Notes: generated by a model not told the origin, from the sequence alone. A DNA stretch of 64,000 nucleotides from Mycolicibacterium litorale (GCA_002007745.1 CP019882.1:1860001-1924000), one strand, 5' to 3'. Counted from the stretch's first letter, positions 28,127 to 38,501 are shown. A program made the numbers and translations.

Positions 28127-28371
28127 TTAGCCGCCGTTGCCGGACTGGCCCGATTGACCTGGCTGGCCGGGCTGGCCCGGCTGGCCCGGCGATCCGAAGA
28201 TGCCGCCCGCTCCGCCCTGGCCCCCGGCCCCGCCCGGTCCGCCCCGCCGTCCGGCGCGGTGGTCGTCGCCGGTGTGGGCTCCGGCGTGGTGGCCGAGCCT
28301 CCCGTCGAGCCGCAGCCCGCGGCCAATAATGCGATGGTCACGGCCAGGTAGGTGAACAGTCTCGTTCGCAC
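28127..28371 (-). pseudogene. Small lipoprotein with collagen-like Gly-Gln-Pro tail, one-base frameshift
   Basis: GTG at 28371 follows AAGGAG at good distance. The N-terminus (V-R-T-R-L-F-T-Y-L-A-V-T-I-A-L-L-A-A-G-C) is a lipoprotein signal with the lipobox L-A-A-G-C, then a Thr/Pro linker. In that frame the rest is Arg/Ala-rich. One frame over, the same DNA reads G-S-P-G-Q-P-G-Q-P-G-Q-P-G-Q-S-G-Q-S-G-N-G-G then TAA at 28127. One extra base near the plus-strand C run 28242-28245 gives an 81-residue lipoprotein with a collagen-like tail. The glycine-triplet pattern makes the shift convincing. Function unknown. Confidence 0.6.
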
Positions 28372-28514
28372 GCTCGACTCCTTTGTTGAGGCTCGATGCC
28401 GAGTACCCACGAAGGAAGGGGTGCCAATCACGCGGATCGCGGGCGATGGCGCCGCCGAAGGGCGTGGGGCCGCGTCAGGGTGCCTGTGCGACTTGGCCGC
28501 CTTCGTGCCCGGTC

Positions 28515-29564
28515 TCACTGACGGGGCGCGCTGCTGCCGAGCACGTCACCAGCTGTGTATCCCGACTCGAGGCGTCGTTTGATCGTGGTGAGGAACCGCG
28601 CAGCGTCGGCGCCGTCGATGATGCGGTGATCGTAGGTCAAGGCGAGATACACCATGGAGCGCACGGCGAGGGTGAGACCACCGTCGAGGTCCCGTAGAGG
28701 CACAACGCGCTCGACGACGGCACCGGTCCCGAGGATGCCCGATTGTGGAGTGTTCAGGATTGGTGTGTCGAACAACGCCCCGCGGCTGCCGGTGTTGGTC
28801 AGCGTGAAGGTTCCACCGGTCAGGTCGTCCGATGTGATGGCGTCGGTGCGGACTTTGTCCGCAAGGATGGCGATCTCGATCGCCAGATCGGTGATGCTGA
28901 GCCAGTCGGCGCCGCGGATGACGGGAACCATCAGCCCTTTGGCGCTGTCAACGGCGATGCCGAGGTCGACACCAAGTGGGTAGGTGATCTCCGTGCACTC
29001 GGCGTTGACCGTCGCTGCGAGCAGCGGGAATTCGACGAGTGCGTCGATAGCGGCCCTTGCGAAGAATGGTAGGAAAGATAACTTGGTTCCGGTGCGCTCG
29101 AAGAAGAGATCCTTGACTTCGCCGCGCAGCCGGCTGACGGCTGTGACGTCGACTTCGACGACTGACGTCAATTGTGCTGTCGAGTGCAATGATTCGAGCA
29201 TTCGGGCGGCGATGACTCGACGGATCCTCGGCAATCGCTGTGGCGAACCGGTTGTGGCACAGCTCGCCTGGCCGGTGGCGGGTGACATCGACCTGGTTTC
29301 GGGCTGCACAGGCTCAGCGGTGACCGCGACCACGGCCAGCGGCCGGCCCACCTCAATGGCCTGGTCCTCGGCGACCATTATGTCGATGAGGGTGCCGGCA
29401 TGTGTGGAGGCGATTTCGGTATCGACCTTGTCAGTGGACACTTCCAGCAGCGGATCGTCAACGGCAACGTCGTCACCCACGTCGACGAGCCAGCGGCTGA
29501 CGGTGGCCTCGGTGACCCCCTCGCCGAGGCTGGGCAGGACAATGGTTACGCGGGACTCGTTCAT
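28515..29564 (-). CDS. Lipoyl E2 acyltransferase lacking a peripheral subunit-binding domain
   Basis: A 349-residue E2 of a 2-oxoacid dehydrogenase complex. The lipoyl domain has K46 ([11 protein letters not shown]), and the catalytic domain has H313 and D317 (YDHRIIDG). Between them a short Ser/Pro/Ala linker of about 25 residues leads straight into [16 protein letters not shown]. The subunit-binding domain that normally docks E1 or E3 is absent. Either ATG 29564 or ATG 29576 could start it; the first gives the usual N-terminus M-N-E-S-R-V. It follows the AceE-type E1 by only 13 bp, so they form one unit. No E3 gene is nearby. Confidence 0.85.
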   Translation of the reverse strand: MNESRVTIVLPSLGEGVTEATVSRWLVDVGDDVAVDDPLLEVSTDKVDTEIASTHAGTLIDIMVAEDQAIEVGRPLAVVAVTAEPVQPETRSMSPATGQASCATTGSPQRLPRIRRVIAARMLESLHSTAQLTSVVEVDVTAVSRLRGEVKDLFFERTGTKLSFLPFFARAAIDALVEFPLLAATVNAECTEITYPLGVDLGIAVDSAKGLMVPVIRGADWLSITDLAIEIAILADKVRTDAITSDDLTGGTFTLTNTGSRGALFDTPILNTPQSGILGTGAVVERVVPLRDLDGGLTLAVRSMVYLALTYDHRIIDGADAARFLTTIKRRLESGYTAGDVLGSSAPRQ

Positions 29565-29577
29565 GGCGGTCCCCATG

Positions 29578-31917
29578 TCATGTCGCCACATCGAGCGCGG
29601 CGCGTACCACACTGTCGGTGTCGATGCCGTGGTGACGGTACACGGCCTCGAGATCGCCGGCCTGCCCGAAGGTGCTGACGCCCAACGACTTGCACCGTAC
29701 GTGGTTGATGGTGGCCAGGAAGGCCAGGGTGTGCGGATGTCCGTCGATGACGGTGAGCATCGGCGCGGCCCGCTCGGCAGGGAATATCTGATCAAGTATC
29801 CAGGAGGGGGAGTCGCTGAGTCCGTCTCGGCTCTGAACGGCACGGAAGAGTAGATCGGGACTGGTCACGCAGATCACCTCGGCGCTCAGACCCATCTCGG
29901 CAAGTCGGTCAGCGGCTGCGGCAGCTTCGGTGGCCAAGGCGCCCATGGTCACGATGCACACCGCCGGCGTCGAGGCCGGCCGCAGGGTGTAGGCGCCGGC
30001 GAGCACCTGGCAACGACGGCGCTCCCTGGCCGCCGGGTCGGTGGGAATACGGGCCAGCTCCTGAAGAACTGGCCGCGTGGACAGCCGCAGGTATGACGAC
30101 GTGCCATCCGGGCGGCCCAGCCGGCTCAGGCAGTGCAACAGGATCCACTCGACCTCGGTGGCGAAAGCAGGCTCGTAACTGATGCAGCCGGGCTGCTCGA
30201 GGCCGATCGAGGGTGTCTTGATCGACTGATGGGCACCACCCTCGGCAGCCAGTGTCACCCCGGCCGGCGTGCCGACCAGAATTGATTGGCCGCCGGCGTA
30301 GATGCCATACGACCATGGCTCGAGCGCCCGCTCGACGAATGGGTCATAGAGCACCCCGATCGGAAACAGCGGCTGACCCCACCGGCTCCAGGTGGCGCCC
30401 AACTCACCCAGCAGCCCGACGAGGTTCACCTCGGCGATCCCGAGCTCCATGTGCTGGCCAGTGGGTCGCTCACGCCAGTGCATGATGGTCTCGGCGTCAT
30501 CGTCGAACCAGTTTCGCCGTTCAGCCGGGGACCACACACCGACCTTATTCAGCCAGCCGGCAAGGTTGGTGCTGGAACTGACATCTGGGCTCACCGTGAC
30601 AACGCGTCTGGCCACCTCGGGCGCATCGCGGGTTAGGTCGAGCAGGGTGCGCCCCAACGCGCTTTGAGTGTTGGACCGCGCGGGGGGGATCCGGCCGATG
30701 TCAACCGGCACCGCGGGAGGCGCCGTCACGACGGTGGTGTCGCGGTCCAGCCTGGCGGCGGCCTGCTGGCACAACCGCGCGGCTCGGCTGTCATCGGCGA
30801 AGCGACGGAAAGGCCGCTCGGGATCCTCGTCAAGACGGGTGGCGAGTTCCGCGAACTGCGCATTCGTCAGCAGGGACGAGTGATTCTGGGGATGTCCCTG
30901 TATCGGCAGGCCGTAACCTTTGATGGTGTAGGCGATGATAACTGTGGGTCGGCCGTCGTCGATTCGGGCGTACGCCTCACGCAGCGCCTCCACGTCGTGG
31001 CCGCCGAGATTGCTGATGGCCCGTAGCAGCGTGGCGTCGTCCAGACCACGGAGCAGTCCGGCGATGGCGGCGGCCCCGTCATCGTCGCCGGGGAGGCGTT
31101 CGCGCAGCTGCGCGGCGTTGCAGCGCAGCAGACGTTGATATTCGGCGTTGGCCATGGTGCGGATGCGGTTGTGTAGCTGATCGCCCCCCGGACGGGTGAA
31201 CAGTTCCTCGAGGAGCCGGCCGAACTTCACGGTGATGACTTGCCAGCCGGCAGCCCGAAACATGTCGTGCAATCGCTGCGAGGCGATGTGGGGCACTACT
31301 CGATCCAGGGACTGCCGATTCATATCGACGATCCAGACGATCTCACCGAGTTCTTGCACCGACGGATCGAGGATCGCTTCCCACACGGCGCCCTCGTCGA
31401 GCTCAGCATCCCCCAACAGGGAGTACTGTCGGCCCGTCCCGGCTCCGCCGTACACGGTGTCGACGTAACGGCGCGCGACTGCACCCCAGATTGGCGCCGT
31501 CGCCCCTATCCCCACCGATCCGGTGGAGTAGTCGACCGGATCGGGATCCTTCGAGCGGCTCGGATAGCTCTGCAGCCCACCAAATTGGCGCAGCGTGGTC
31601 ATGTATCGCTCATCGAGACGCCCCAGCAAGTAGTTGATGCTGTGCAGCACCGGCGACGCGTGCGGCTTGACAGACACTCGATCGCCGGCGCTCAGCTGCT
31701 CGAGGTACAGCGATGTCATGATCGTAACCATTGAGGCACACGACGCTTGGTGACCGCCTACCTTCAGGCCACTCGTGTTCGGTCGAATTCGATTGGCATG
31801 ATGGATCATTGCCGTAGACAACCACAACACCCGTGACGCGATCAGCTCCAGTGTGTGAGCACTGTCGGTGTTACGCGCCGTGGCCGGATCAGCAACGAGC
31901 TGCTCGGTAGGGGTCAC
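29578..31917 (-). CDS. AceE-type (homodimeric) 2-oxoacid dehydrogenase E1
   Basis: A 779-residue thiamine-diphosphate enzyme of the single-chain pyruvate dehydrogenase E1/transketolase type, unlike the alpha/beta E1 at 1380-3453. The cofactor motif begins [14 protein letters not shown] and ends V-D-M-N-R-Q-S-L-D. The N-terminal [14 protein letters not shown] and the C-terminal [10 protein letters not shown] segments are typical. GTG at 31917 has AGGAG six bases upstream. It is shorter than E. coli AceE (about 890 residues). It is followed by the E2 gene and preceded, after a 264-base gap with no gene that I can support, by an AsnC regulator. The preferred oxo acid is not clear. Confidence 0.86.
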   Translation of the reverse strand: MTPTEQLVADPATARNTDSAHTLELIASRVLWLSTAMIHHANRIRPNTSGLKVGGHQASCASMVTIMTSLYLEQLSAGDRVSVKPHASPVLHSINYLLGRLDERYMTTLRQFGGLQSYPSRSKDPDPVDYSTGSVGIGATAPIWGAVARRYVDTVYGGAGTGRQYSLLGDAELDEGAVWEAILDPSVQELGEIVWIVDMNRQSLDRVVPHIASQRLHDMFRAAGWQVITVKFGRLLEELFTRPGGDQLHNRIRTMANAEYQRLLRCNAAQLRERLPGDDDGAAAIAGLLRGLDDATLLRAISNLGGHDVEALREAYARIDDGRPTVIIAYTIKGYGLPIQGHPQNHSSLLTNAQFAELATRLDEDPERPFRRFADDSRAARLCQQAAARLDRDTTVVTAPPAVPVDIGRIPPARSNTQSALGRTLLDLTRDAPEVARRVVTVSPDVSSSTNLAGWLNKVGVWSPAERRNWFDDDAETIMHWRERPTGQHMELGIAEVNLVGLLGELGATWSRWGQPLFPIGVLYDPFVERALEPWSYGIYAGGQSILVGTPAGVTLAAEGGAHQSIKTPSIGLEQPGCISYEPAFATEVEWILLHCLSRLGRPDGTSSYLRLSTRPVLQELARIPTDPAARERRRCQVLAGAYTLRPASTPAVCIVTMGALATEAAAAADRLAEMGLSAEVICVTSPDLLFRAVQSRDGLSDSPSWILDQIFPAERAAPMLTVIDGHPHTLAFLATINHVRCKSLGVSTFGQAGDLEAVYRHHGIDTDSVVRAALDVAT

Positions 31918-32181
31918 ATCAAACTCCTGGAAGGTCGGCGATAGAGGCTTGACGGCCGAGTCGGTGTCTCATCAATCCGCCTGGCAAGCAACGTCTCTCG
32001 AAGAAGATCATCACGGCCGGAGAGCAGAAGCAAGTGGCAGATCCGTTGGTGCGCATAGTGCACGCGGGCCGGCCGAGAGAGGTTGTTGGAATAGTCATTT
32101 TGCTCACCTTCCGCCGCCGCGACACCTATGACAGCGGTGAGCGGCAGTCCGTGCATATGAGCACTCAAGTGCGCCGTGCCG

Positions 32182-32670
32182 TCAACCGTGCCTGCCCTCC
32201 GCGATCTCAGTGATGAGCGGCGTCAGCCGGAACTCGACGAGCTTCTGCATCACCAAGGCGGTGGTCGTCTGCTCGACACCGTCGACGCCCAATATTTGTC
32301 CCGCGATCCGATACAGGTCATCGGCCTCGCGGGCCACCACCTGGATCAAGAGGTCGTTGACGCCTCCCAGGCCGTGGACCTCGACTACTTCTCGGATCTG
32401 CCGCAGTGCGTCGGCGATCTGTTCCAGCTTGCGTTGCGTCACGCGCGTCAGGATGAATGCGGTCAGCGGGTACCCGAGCGCTGTCGGATCAATTCGACGA
32501 TCGAAGGGACGTAGTACGCCACTTCCCTCCAGCTTGGCTAGCCTGGCCTGAACAGTGTTGCGGGACAGCCGCGTTGTGTCAGCCAGCGCCCGCACAGTAG
32601 CGCGGGGGTCGTCGTTGAGCGCTCTGAGTATCTTTGCGTCGAGCGCATCGACGAGTGGTGCATTGGCCAT
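32182..32670 (-). CDS. Lrp/AsnC-family transcriptional regulator
   Basis: A 162-residue regulator. Residues about 8-60 form the AsnC winged helix (LDAKILRALNDDPRATVRAL, then TRLSRNTVQARLAKLEGSGV). The remaining part is the ligand-binding RAM/AsnC domain (VVEVHGLGGVNDLLIQVV). AAGGAA precedes the ATG. It lies upstream of the AceE-type E1 and E2 genes on the same strand. This fits the common pattern of an Lrp-type activator (such as BkdR) controlling an amino-acid-derived oxoacid dehydrogenase; that link is inference. Confidence 0.88.
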   Translation of the reverse strand: MANAPLVDALDAKILRALNDDPRATVRALADTTRLSRNTVQARLAKLEGSGVLRPFDRRIDPTALGYPLTAFILTRVTQRKLEQIADALRQIREVVEVHGLGGVNDLLIQVVAREADDLYRIAGQILGVDGVEQTTTALVMQKLVEFRLTPLITEIAEGRHG

Positions 32671-32769
32671 AACCGGTTCCTTACTAGGGCTTGCCGGCGG
32701 CTATCGCCGAGACGAAGCTAGCCGGCCGGCTGTGCGCGGTATCGCGGGCAACCCGGTAGCCCGGACGGC

Positions 32770-33378
32770 TCATCGTCCGCGTGGCACAGTCAGCGCGTTG
32801 ATGGCCGCCGTCGACATGGTGCTGACGATCGCCTGCTGGTCAAGACCCTTGTTAAGGGTCGCCACAGAGTTGAGCATGGAGAAGACGGTTTGGGTGAGTA
32901 ATCTGACTTCGGGTTCCGACAGGTCAGGTCGCAGTGCTCCGACTATCGAAATCCATTCCTCGGCATAGAGGTTCATCTCTCTCCTGATGCGGCGCCGATC
33001 CGCTTCGGGAAACGCATGCTCATTCTTCATGAAAATCAAGGTGGTCGGGGGACCGGCCACCACGCTTCTGATGTGAAAATCCACCAGAGTCTCAAGCGCG
33101 GCGCGCGGATCAGGCTCGGATTCCGCGGTGTCCCGGGCGAATCGGTGCAGCGCTGCCAGCGGGTTCTCCACCACGGCCACCAGGAGCGCTTGCTTGTTCG
33201 CGAAGTGGTTGTATAGCCCTGGCGCGGAGATCCCGGCTTTGGCGCACACCATGCCGACCGTGACCGCGTCGTACGAGTTCTTCAAGAACAGATCCGCGGC
33301 GACCTCGAGCAGGAGGTCCCGGCGTGAGATGCCGGCGGATGGCTCCGACGGCACGCGGTCAGTGGTCACGGCCGTCAA
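32770..33378 (-). CDS. TetR-family transcriptional regulator
   Basis: A 202-residue TetR protein. The helix-turn-helix is at about residues 20-65 (RRDLLLEVAADLFLKNSYDAV, read as two segments, then VCAKAGISAPGLYNHFANK). The ligand domain includes LVDFHIRSVVAGPPTTL, reminiscent of regulators of acyl-CoA and lipid catabolism. It is divergent from the long catabolic operon starting at 33671, across a 292-base region holding a strong promoter, so that operon is its likely target. Confidence 0.85.
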   Translation of the reverse strand: MTAVTTDRVPSEPSAGISRRDLLLEVAADLFLKNSYDAVTVGMVCAKAGISAPGLYNHFANKQALLVAVVENPLAALHRFARDTAESEPDPRAALETLVDFHIRSVVAGPPTTLIFMKNEHAFPEADRRRIRREMNLYAEEWISIVGALRPDLSEPEVRLLTQTVFSMLNSVATLNKGLDQQAIVSTMSTAAINALTVPRGR

Positions 33379-33607
33379 CGATAACCGCCAACGCGAGCCG
33401 CACCCGCGGCGACGAGTCTCACAGTAGCGGTCCTGATCAGGATCGCCGCGGCGATCTAGGCAACAGCATCATGCCTGCGAGGTTAACAGATATTAATCTT
33501 GTTCGTCACTAGTCCGTGCCTTCCTGGCTGGTGCGACGGGCAGTGTCTCCGGCATTCCTGCCAGTCTTGGTGCTGATTCCGCCACTCCGGTGTAGTCGAC
33601 GGACGCG

Positions 33608-33636
33608 TTGACAGCCCGCGGTTATGACTCTAGATT
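33608..33636 (+). promoter_or_regulatory. SigA-type promoter of the catabolic operon
   Basis: TTGACA at 33608-33613 and TAGATT at 33631-33636 are separated by exactly 17 bases. This is close to the ideal housekeeping sigma-factor promoter. Transcription would begin near 33643, leaving a leader of about 28 bases before the LLM gene ATG at 33671. The match is unusually good for a mycobacterial promoter. Confidence 0.6.
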
Positions 33637-33670
33637 AACGATCATTCACCTATCGGAAAGTGGTTTATGT

Positions 33671-34870
33671 ATGCGATTCATCTTCATGAGCGAGGGCGAG
33701 ACCGTTCCGGGGCATACCCACGAGCATCGGTATCGGGAGCTGGTAGAAGAGGTGCTCCTCGCAGAGGAAGTTGGCTTTGACGCGTTCGGGACATCCGAGC
33801 AGCACGTCGCGATCGGCACCGCGACGACCTCGGCGCCGGAAGTCCTCTATCCATATCTCATGGCGTTGACGTCACGAATCCGCTTCATCCACCTGGTCAC
33901 GCTGCTTCCGACCCGGATGAATCACGCCTTGCGCGTCGCGGAGCGCCTGGCGACCGAAGACATTCTGTCCAACGGCCGAGTCGAGCTCGGGGTAGGCCGA
34001 GGGAATACGACGCTGGCGTTACGGGCCTTCGAGGTTGAGCCCACTGAGAACAAGGCTCAACTCATCGAGGGCCTGGAGGTCATCCGGCGAGCATTGCACA
34101 ACGATGTGTTCTCCTTCGTCGGCAACCACTACAAGATTCCGCCACGGAGCCTGGTGCCCAGGGGGATTCAGCATCCGTACCCACCCATCGCGATGGCGGC
34201 CGGCAGCCCGGGCTCGGTGCGCAAGGCTGCCGAGCTGGGCATCGGCGCCATTGTGGGTGGCTTCTATCTGGGCTTCGAATTCGTCGAGAACATGCTGGGT
34301 ATCTATGACGAAGCCCTCGCAGAGGCAACACATGTCTACCCTCTGCAGGCGCAGAAGCTCGTTGCGGTGGCCGGTGGGATGCACTGCGCCGAGAGTCGCG
34401 ACGAAGCGTACAAATGGGCGCGCAGTCTCAAAGAAACCGTGGCTCTTTCGACCGATGCCTACGACCGCCTATCCAAGCTGTCTGCCGACTACCAGTACAT
34501 GGGAGCAGTCAAGGACATCGATTTCGATGACGAGCGCTATCTGTTCGAAGACTCATCTGGCTTCATTGTGGGTGACCCCGACGACTGCGTCGCGCAGGTG
34601 CAGCGCTTCGCCGACCTGGGCGCAGATGCCATTGTCATGCGTATTGATGGACTTCCGCACAGGGAGTTGATGAAGTCGATCGAACTGTTCGGAAAGTACG
34701 TGATTCCGCGATTCAAGAATCCACGGGCGGTGGTTCGCCCCGCCGAGACGATCCTCGAAGATATCCGCGCCATGCGGCCCGCGCACTATGCGGAACTTGA
34801 AGCGTTCGAGCACTCGGCCGCTCAGCGGGATCCGCGCGGCCACGTCGTTACGGCAGGAGAGGCGCGATGA
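33671..34870 (+). CDS. LLM-class flavin-dependent oxidoreductase (luciferase-like monooxygenase)
   Basis: A 399-residue TIM-barrel flavin enzyme. Family features are AEEVGFDAFGTSEQHV, SRIRFIHLVTLLP, ILSNGRVELGVGRGN and the late DDCVAQVQRFADLGAD. Such enzymes use reduced FMN (or F420) to oxidise a substrate with oxygen. The flavin reductase gene at 39359 in the same operon could supply reduced flavin. The start ATG 33671 gives the normal N-terminus M-R-F-I-F-M and lies just after a strong promoter. It overlaps the next gene by ATGA. It is the first gene of an eight-gene run on the plus strand. Confidence 0.88.
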   Translation: MRFIFMSEGETVPGHTHEHRYRELVEEVLLAEEVGFDAFGTSEQHVAIGTATTSAPEVLYPYLMALTSRIRFIHLVTLLPTRMNHALRVAERLATEDILSNGRVELGVGRGNTTLALRAFEVEPTENKAQLIEGLEVIRRALHNDVFSFVGNHYKIPPRSLVPRGIQHPYPPIAMAAGSPGSVRKAAELGIGAIVGGFYLGFEFVENMLGIYDEALAEATHVYPLQAQKLVAVAGGMHCAESRDEAYKWARSLKETVALSTDAYDRLSKLSADYQYMGAVKDIDFDDERYLFEDSSGFIVGDPDDCVAQVQRFADLGADAIVMRIDGLPHRELMKSIELFGKYVIPRFKNPRAVVRPAETILEDIRAMRPAHYAELEAFEHSAAQRDPRGHVVTAGEAR

Positions 34871-35727
34871 CCGACTTGGCCGATGACATCTTCGGTTCCT
34901 ACCCCGATGAAATCCAGATCGAACGGCGGCCCAACGGTGTCTTGCTGATCACGCTCAATCGACCCGAACGACTCAATGCCCTGACCATGCCGATGTTCGA
35001 GCATCTGGCCAGGATATGGACCGATGTCGACCGTGATCCGTCGACGCGCGTAGCCGTCATCACCGGGGCTGGCCGTGGCTTCTGCACTGGGATGGACGTG
35101 CGCCAACCCGAGCCGTCTCTCGATGAGGCGGTGCAACTGATGGAGTCGGAGCGCCGAAGGATCGCAGCGATACTCAGCATGGACAAACCGCTGATCTCGG
35201 CGATCAACGGTCCGGCCGTGGGCTGGGGCCTGTCGATGGCGCTGTTGGCCGACATCAGCGTGGCGGCCGAGGATGCATTGTTGCGTGACGGCCACACGCG
35301 TGTTGGTGTGGTGGCAGGCGACCACTCTTCGCTCATCTGGCCGCTCCTCGTCGGTATGGCCAAAACCAAGTACTACCAACTGACATCGGCGAGTCTGACT
35401 GGCGCCGAAGCTGAACGCATCGGCCTGGTGAGCCTCGTCGAACCCGGGGACAAGGTACTCGACCGTGCGTTGGAGATCGCCGACGAACTCGCGCGGGGTT
35501 CACAGCAAGCAATTCAGTGGACGAAGCGCTCCCTGAACATGGGATGGCTTACCGACGCACTTCCCCAGCACGAGCTATCCGCCGCACTTGAGGTCATCGG
35601 TTTCGCGAGCGCTGACTATTTCGAGGCACGGCAAGCATTTCGCGAAGGCCGGGCTCCAGATTTCCCCTCCGCGCGCAACGAGGGTCGGTCGGTGCTCGGT
35701 CCCAAGTCGGCGAAGCTGCAGCACTGA
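34867..35727 (+). CDS. Enoyl-CoA hydratase/isomerase-family protein (non-canonical active site)
   Basis: A 286-residue crotonase-fold enzyme: [14 protein letters not shown] for the first oxyanion-hole loop and [19 protein letters not shown] for the second. The first catalytic Glu position reads S (GWGLS), and the second region reads DGHTRVGVV, a variant also seen in other actinobacterial crotonases. It is therefore unlikely to be a simple enoyl-CoA hydratase. It starts in an ATGA overlap with the LLM gene and ends 2 bases before the next crotonase. The two may act on successive CoA intermediates. Confidence 0.84.
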   Translation: MTDLADDIFGSYPDEIQIERRPNGVLLITLNRPERLNALTMPMFEHLARIWTDVDRDPSTRVAVITGAGRGFCTGMDVRQPEPSLDEAVQLMESERRRIAAILSMDKPLISAINGPAVGWGLSMALLADISVAAEDALLRDGHTRVGVVAGDHSSLIWPLLVGMAKTKYYQLTSASLTGAEAERIGLVSLVEPGDKVLDRALEIADELARGSQQAIQWTKRSLNMGWLTDALPQHELSAALEVIGFASADYFEARQAFREGRAPDFPSARNEGRSVLGPKSAKLQH

Positions 35728-35729
35728 CC

Positions 35730-36533
35730 ATGACTGCCATCGAGAGTGCGCAGCCGGCCACCCTGAGCGTCGCCGACGATGACAGCCTGGTGGTCGTGAC
35801 GTTGGACAGGCCACCGGCGAACGCGCTGAATCGCCGCCTGATTGAGGATCTTGCTGCCCTGTTTGCCGATCTCACCGCTCGACAGGTGCCCCCGCCGGTC
35901 GTGCTCACCGGACAAGGTACGCATTTCTTCACCGCCGGTGGCGACATCAAGGAACTCGAGGGAACCCGAGTCGACGAGATCGACAGCCGCATGCGCAAAT
36001 TCCACGCTCTGCTCGTCGCGTTGGACCGTTACCCCGGGCCGGTAGTCAGTGCCATCAACGGCCATTGCGTCGGTGGCGGAGTGGAGATCGCACTCTTCTC
36101 CGACACCGTGCTGGCGGCGCGGACCGCTCGCTTTGGATTTCCGGAGATCAATCATGGTTTACTCCCTGCCGATAAGGGCCTTCAGCGCGCCCGGGCGATC
36201 CTTGGCGTACGAACGACACGCCGGATGGTGCTATCCGGAGATTTGTTCGATGCACGGCAGGCCCTCGACATCGGACTCGTCGATGAACTCATCGATGATC
36301 CGGACGCTCTACTGGGCGCGGCGGTGGCGAGGGCGCAATCTGCCGGTGCAAAAGCACCCGTGCTCTACCGTTCATTGAGGCGCAGCATCAACGACTGGAA
36401 CGATGCGCGAGACGAGGAGTCGCTGCAACGCACGCTCGGCGGCGCCGCTGCCTACTTTGACGACCCCGCCGCCCGGCGGTTACGTGAGAGATGGGGCAGC
36501 AACCGGAAATCCCCGCCGGCAGCAGCAACGTAA
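35730..36533 (+). CDS. Enoyl-CoA hydratase
   Basis: A 267-residue crotonase with both catalytic glutamates in place (GGGVEIAL, and FGFPEINHG) and the oxyanion-hole loops (GTHFFTAGGDIKEL; NGHCVGGG). It should hydrate an enoyl-CoA. It follows the other crotonase by 2 bases and precedes the acyl-CoA ligase, so it is part of the same operon and would act on the CoA thioester made by that ligase. Confidence 0.88.
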   Translation: MTAIESAQPATLSVADDDSLVVVTLDRPPANALNRRLIEDLAALFADLTARQVPPPVVLTGQGTHFFTAGGDIKELEGTRVDEIDSRMRKFHALLVALDRYPGPVVSAINGHCVGGGVEIALFSDTVLAARTARFGFPEINHGLLPADKGLQRARAILGVRTTRRMVLSGDLFDARQALDIGLVDELIDDPDALLGAAVARAQSAGAKAPVLYRSLRRSINDWNDARDEESLQRTLGGAAAYFDDPAARRLRERWGSNRKSPPAAAT

Positions 36534-36605
36534 CACGCCGCGCGCGGCCTGCTGGTCGTGCGTACAACGGAACCGTCGGACCGACTGAGGAAGTGCACAA
36601 CCGTG

Positions 36606-38501
36606 ATGATGGAGAGCTCGGACGCGCAGCCGCCCACCGTTAGCGTGGGTGGGCGGATTCCGGTATTGGCAAGCGTTTCGGGGTTCGAGGCGATCGACCG
36701 AACGTTCGCTCAAATGCTGTGCGACCGTGCGTGTCGCGAGCCGCACTCGGTCGCATTCTGCAGCTGGGTGAATGGCACAGCACGACCTACCACGTGGGGC
36801 GAGTACCTCGATGCGGTGCGGCACGCTGCGCTCGGGCTCCATGAATCCGGTGCAGCGTCGGGTGACCGGATAGCCATCGTCTCGTCCACCCGCCAGGAAT
36901 GGGTGATCGCGGCTCTGGCGATCCTCAGCGTCGGGGGTGTCCCCGTGGGCGTCTATCCCACCAGTTCGGCAGCCGAGATCGAGCACGCCCTGGCAGCGTC
37001 GTCGGCAACAGTCGTCTTCACCGAGACCGCGGCCGATACGGCCAAGGTAGCCGCCGTCGCGGCCGATCTACCCGAGCTGTGCGCCGTCGTCGGCCTTGAT
37101 GCCGAACCCAGCGGCTTGCCGGCCACCGTGCGGACACTGAGTTGGGCGGAGTTATGCCGCATCGGGTACGCCCGAGGTGAGGCCGAACCGGAACTATTCA
37201 CCACCCTTGTCGCTGCGGGACACGTCGACCAGCCAGCGGCCTTGTTCTACACCTCGGGCTCGACCGGTGCACCGAAGGGGGTCATTCACACTCACCGCAC
37301 CCTGCAATACTCGGTGCTGGGCTTCGCCATGTCCTACCCGGACCTCGGCAGGGTTAGGCACGACCTCGTCGCCTTCCTAGGACTGTCACATGTAGCGCCG
37401 GCACTAATAGGCGTATTCGCCCCGATCATGACGAGACTTGTGGTCACCTACTGTCCGATGGAACAGCGCCTACCGGCGCTGACCGCAGTGCGCCCGACGG
37501 CAGTGCTGTGGCCGCCGAGGATGCATGAGAAGCTCGCCAGTGAGGTCCTCGCGTATCTGTCAGAGTCGAAAGTTGCCTTTCGCCTAGCGTATTCGCTCGC
37601 AATGAAGGTCGCCCGCAAGGTCGGTGAGCGTCATTGGCGCGGTCAACCAGTCCCGCTGTATCTCGATCGTCTCTACCGGATCTGTGTCAACCACGTATTT
37701 CTCCGACTGCGCAAGCACGTCGGGATGGATCGCATCAAAGTCAGCTGGACGGCATCGGGCAGCATGGCTGCCGATGTCGCGGCGCTATGGCAGATGTGGG
37801 GTCTTGACCTGCGCGAGCTATATGGGACTACAGAGACCTGTGGCTCAGTGATTGCACAGTGGGATCGAGCTTTTCCGACGCCTGGCACGATCGGAAAGTG
37901 TCTGCCCGACCCTAGATGGGCAATCCGCGTCTCGGCCGAGGGTGAACTCCAACTGCGCGCACCGTGTCTCTTCGACGGTTACGTCAACGACGCTGACGCC
38001 ACTGCCGCCGCGATGGAAGACGGCTGGTATCGCACCGGAGATCTCGTGGAGGTGAGCGACGACGGAGAGGTCAAGATCATCGGCCGAATCAAAGACGTCC
38101 TCAAGACCAGTGGTGGAAAGACTGTGAGCCCCCAGCCGATCGAGGCGCGTCTTATGAAGAGTCCACTCGTCGAACAAGCCATCGTGGTGGGGGACGGGCG
38201 AAAATACCTGACGGTGCTCATCAGCCTCAGCGAGCAGGCGCGGGCTATGTCCGAGCCCTCCTGCCACGCGGCATTGGCCGGGTGGCTTGCCCAAGTCAAT
38301 GCCGATTTAGCCCGACCGCTGCAGTTGAAGAAATTCCGCGTCCTGCCACGCGCTCTATCCGTCGGGGAGGGGGAGCTGACGCTCAAGGGTACGGTTCGGC
38401 GTGCTGCCATCCTCGCCTCGTTCAGTGAGCTCGTCGAGGACATGTATGACGCCGACGAGCACGGTGTGATCGCCCGTGAGGCACGTTATGGCGGGCGTTG
38501 A
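36606..38501 (+). CDS. Long-chain-type acyl-CoA synthetase (AMP-forming)
   Basis: About 631 residues. It has the AMP-binding motif LFYTSGSTGAPKGV, the YGTTETCG motif, and the C-terminal YRTGDLVEV / IIGRIKDVLKTSGGKTVSP segments. The layout, with EARLMKSPLVEQAIVVGDGR, is like FAA1/FadD15-type ligases. It activates a carboxylic acid to its CoA ester for the crotonases encoded just upstream. GAGGAAG at 36587-36593 supports a start at GTG 36603 or ATG 36606; a GTG at 36558 is also in frame. It overlaps the creatininase gene by 14 bp. Confidence 0.88.
   Translation: MMESSDAQPPTVSVGGRIPVLASVSGFEAIDRTFAQMLCDRACREPHSVAFCSWVNGTARPTTWGEYLDAVRHAALGLHESGAASGDRIAIVSSTRQEWVIAALAILSVGGVPVGVYPTSSAAEIEHALAASSATVVFTETAADTAKVAAVAADLPELCAVVGLDAEPSGLPATVRTLSWAELCRIGYARGEAEPELFTTLVAAGHVDQPAALFYTSGSTGAPKGVIHTHRTLQYSVLGFAMSYPDLGRVRHDLVAFLGLSHVAPALIGVFAPIMTRLVVTYCPMEQRLPALTAVRPTAVLWPPRMHEKLASEVLAYLSESKVAFRLAYSLAMKVARKVGERHWRGQPVPLYLDRLYRICVNHVFLRLRKHVGMDRIKVSWTASGSMAADVAALWQMWGLDLRELYGTTETCGSVIAQWDRAFPTPGTIGKCLPDPRWAIRVSAEGELQLRAPCLFDGYVNDADATAAAMEDGWYRTGDLVEVSDDGEVKIIGRIKDVLKTSGGKTVSPQPIEARLMKSPLVEQAIVVGDGRKYLTVLISLSEQARAMSEPSCHAALAGWLAQVNADLARPLQLKKFRVLPRALSVGEGELTLKGTVRRAAILASFSELVEDMYDADEHGVIAREARYGGR

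Noticed and set aside
32720..32732. AGCCGGCCGGCT palindrome downstream of the TetR gene as a terminator
   Set aside because: There is no T-run and the spacer is zero. Such CCGG palindromes occur by chance in this GC-rich sequence.
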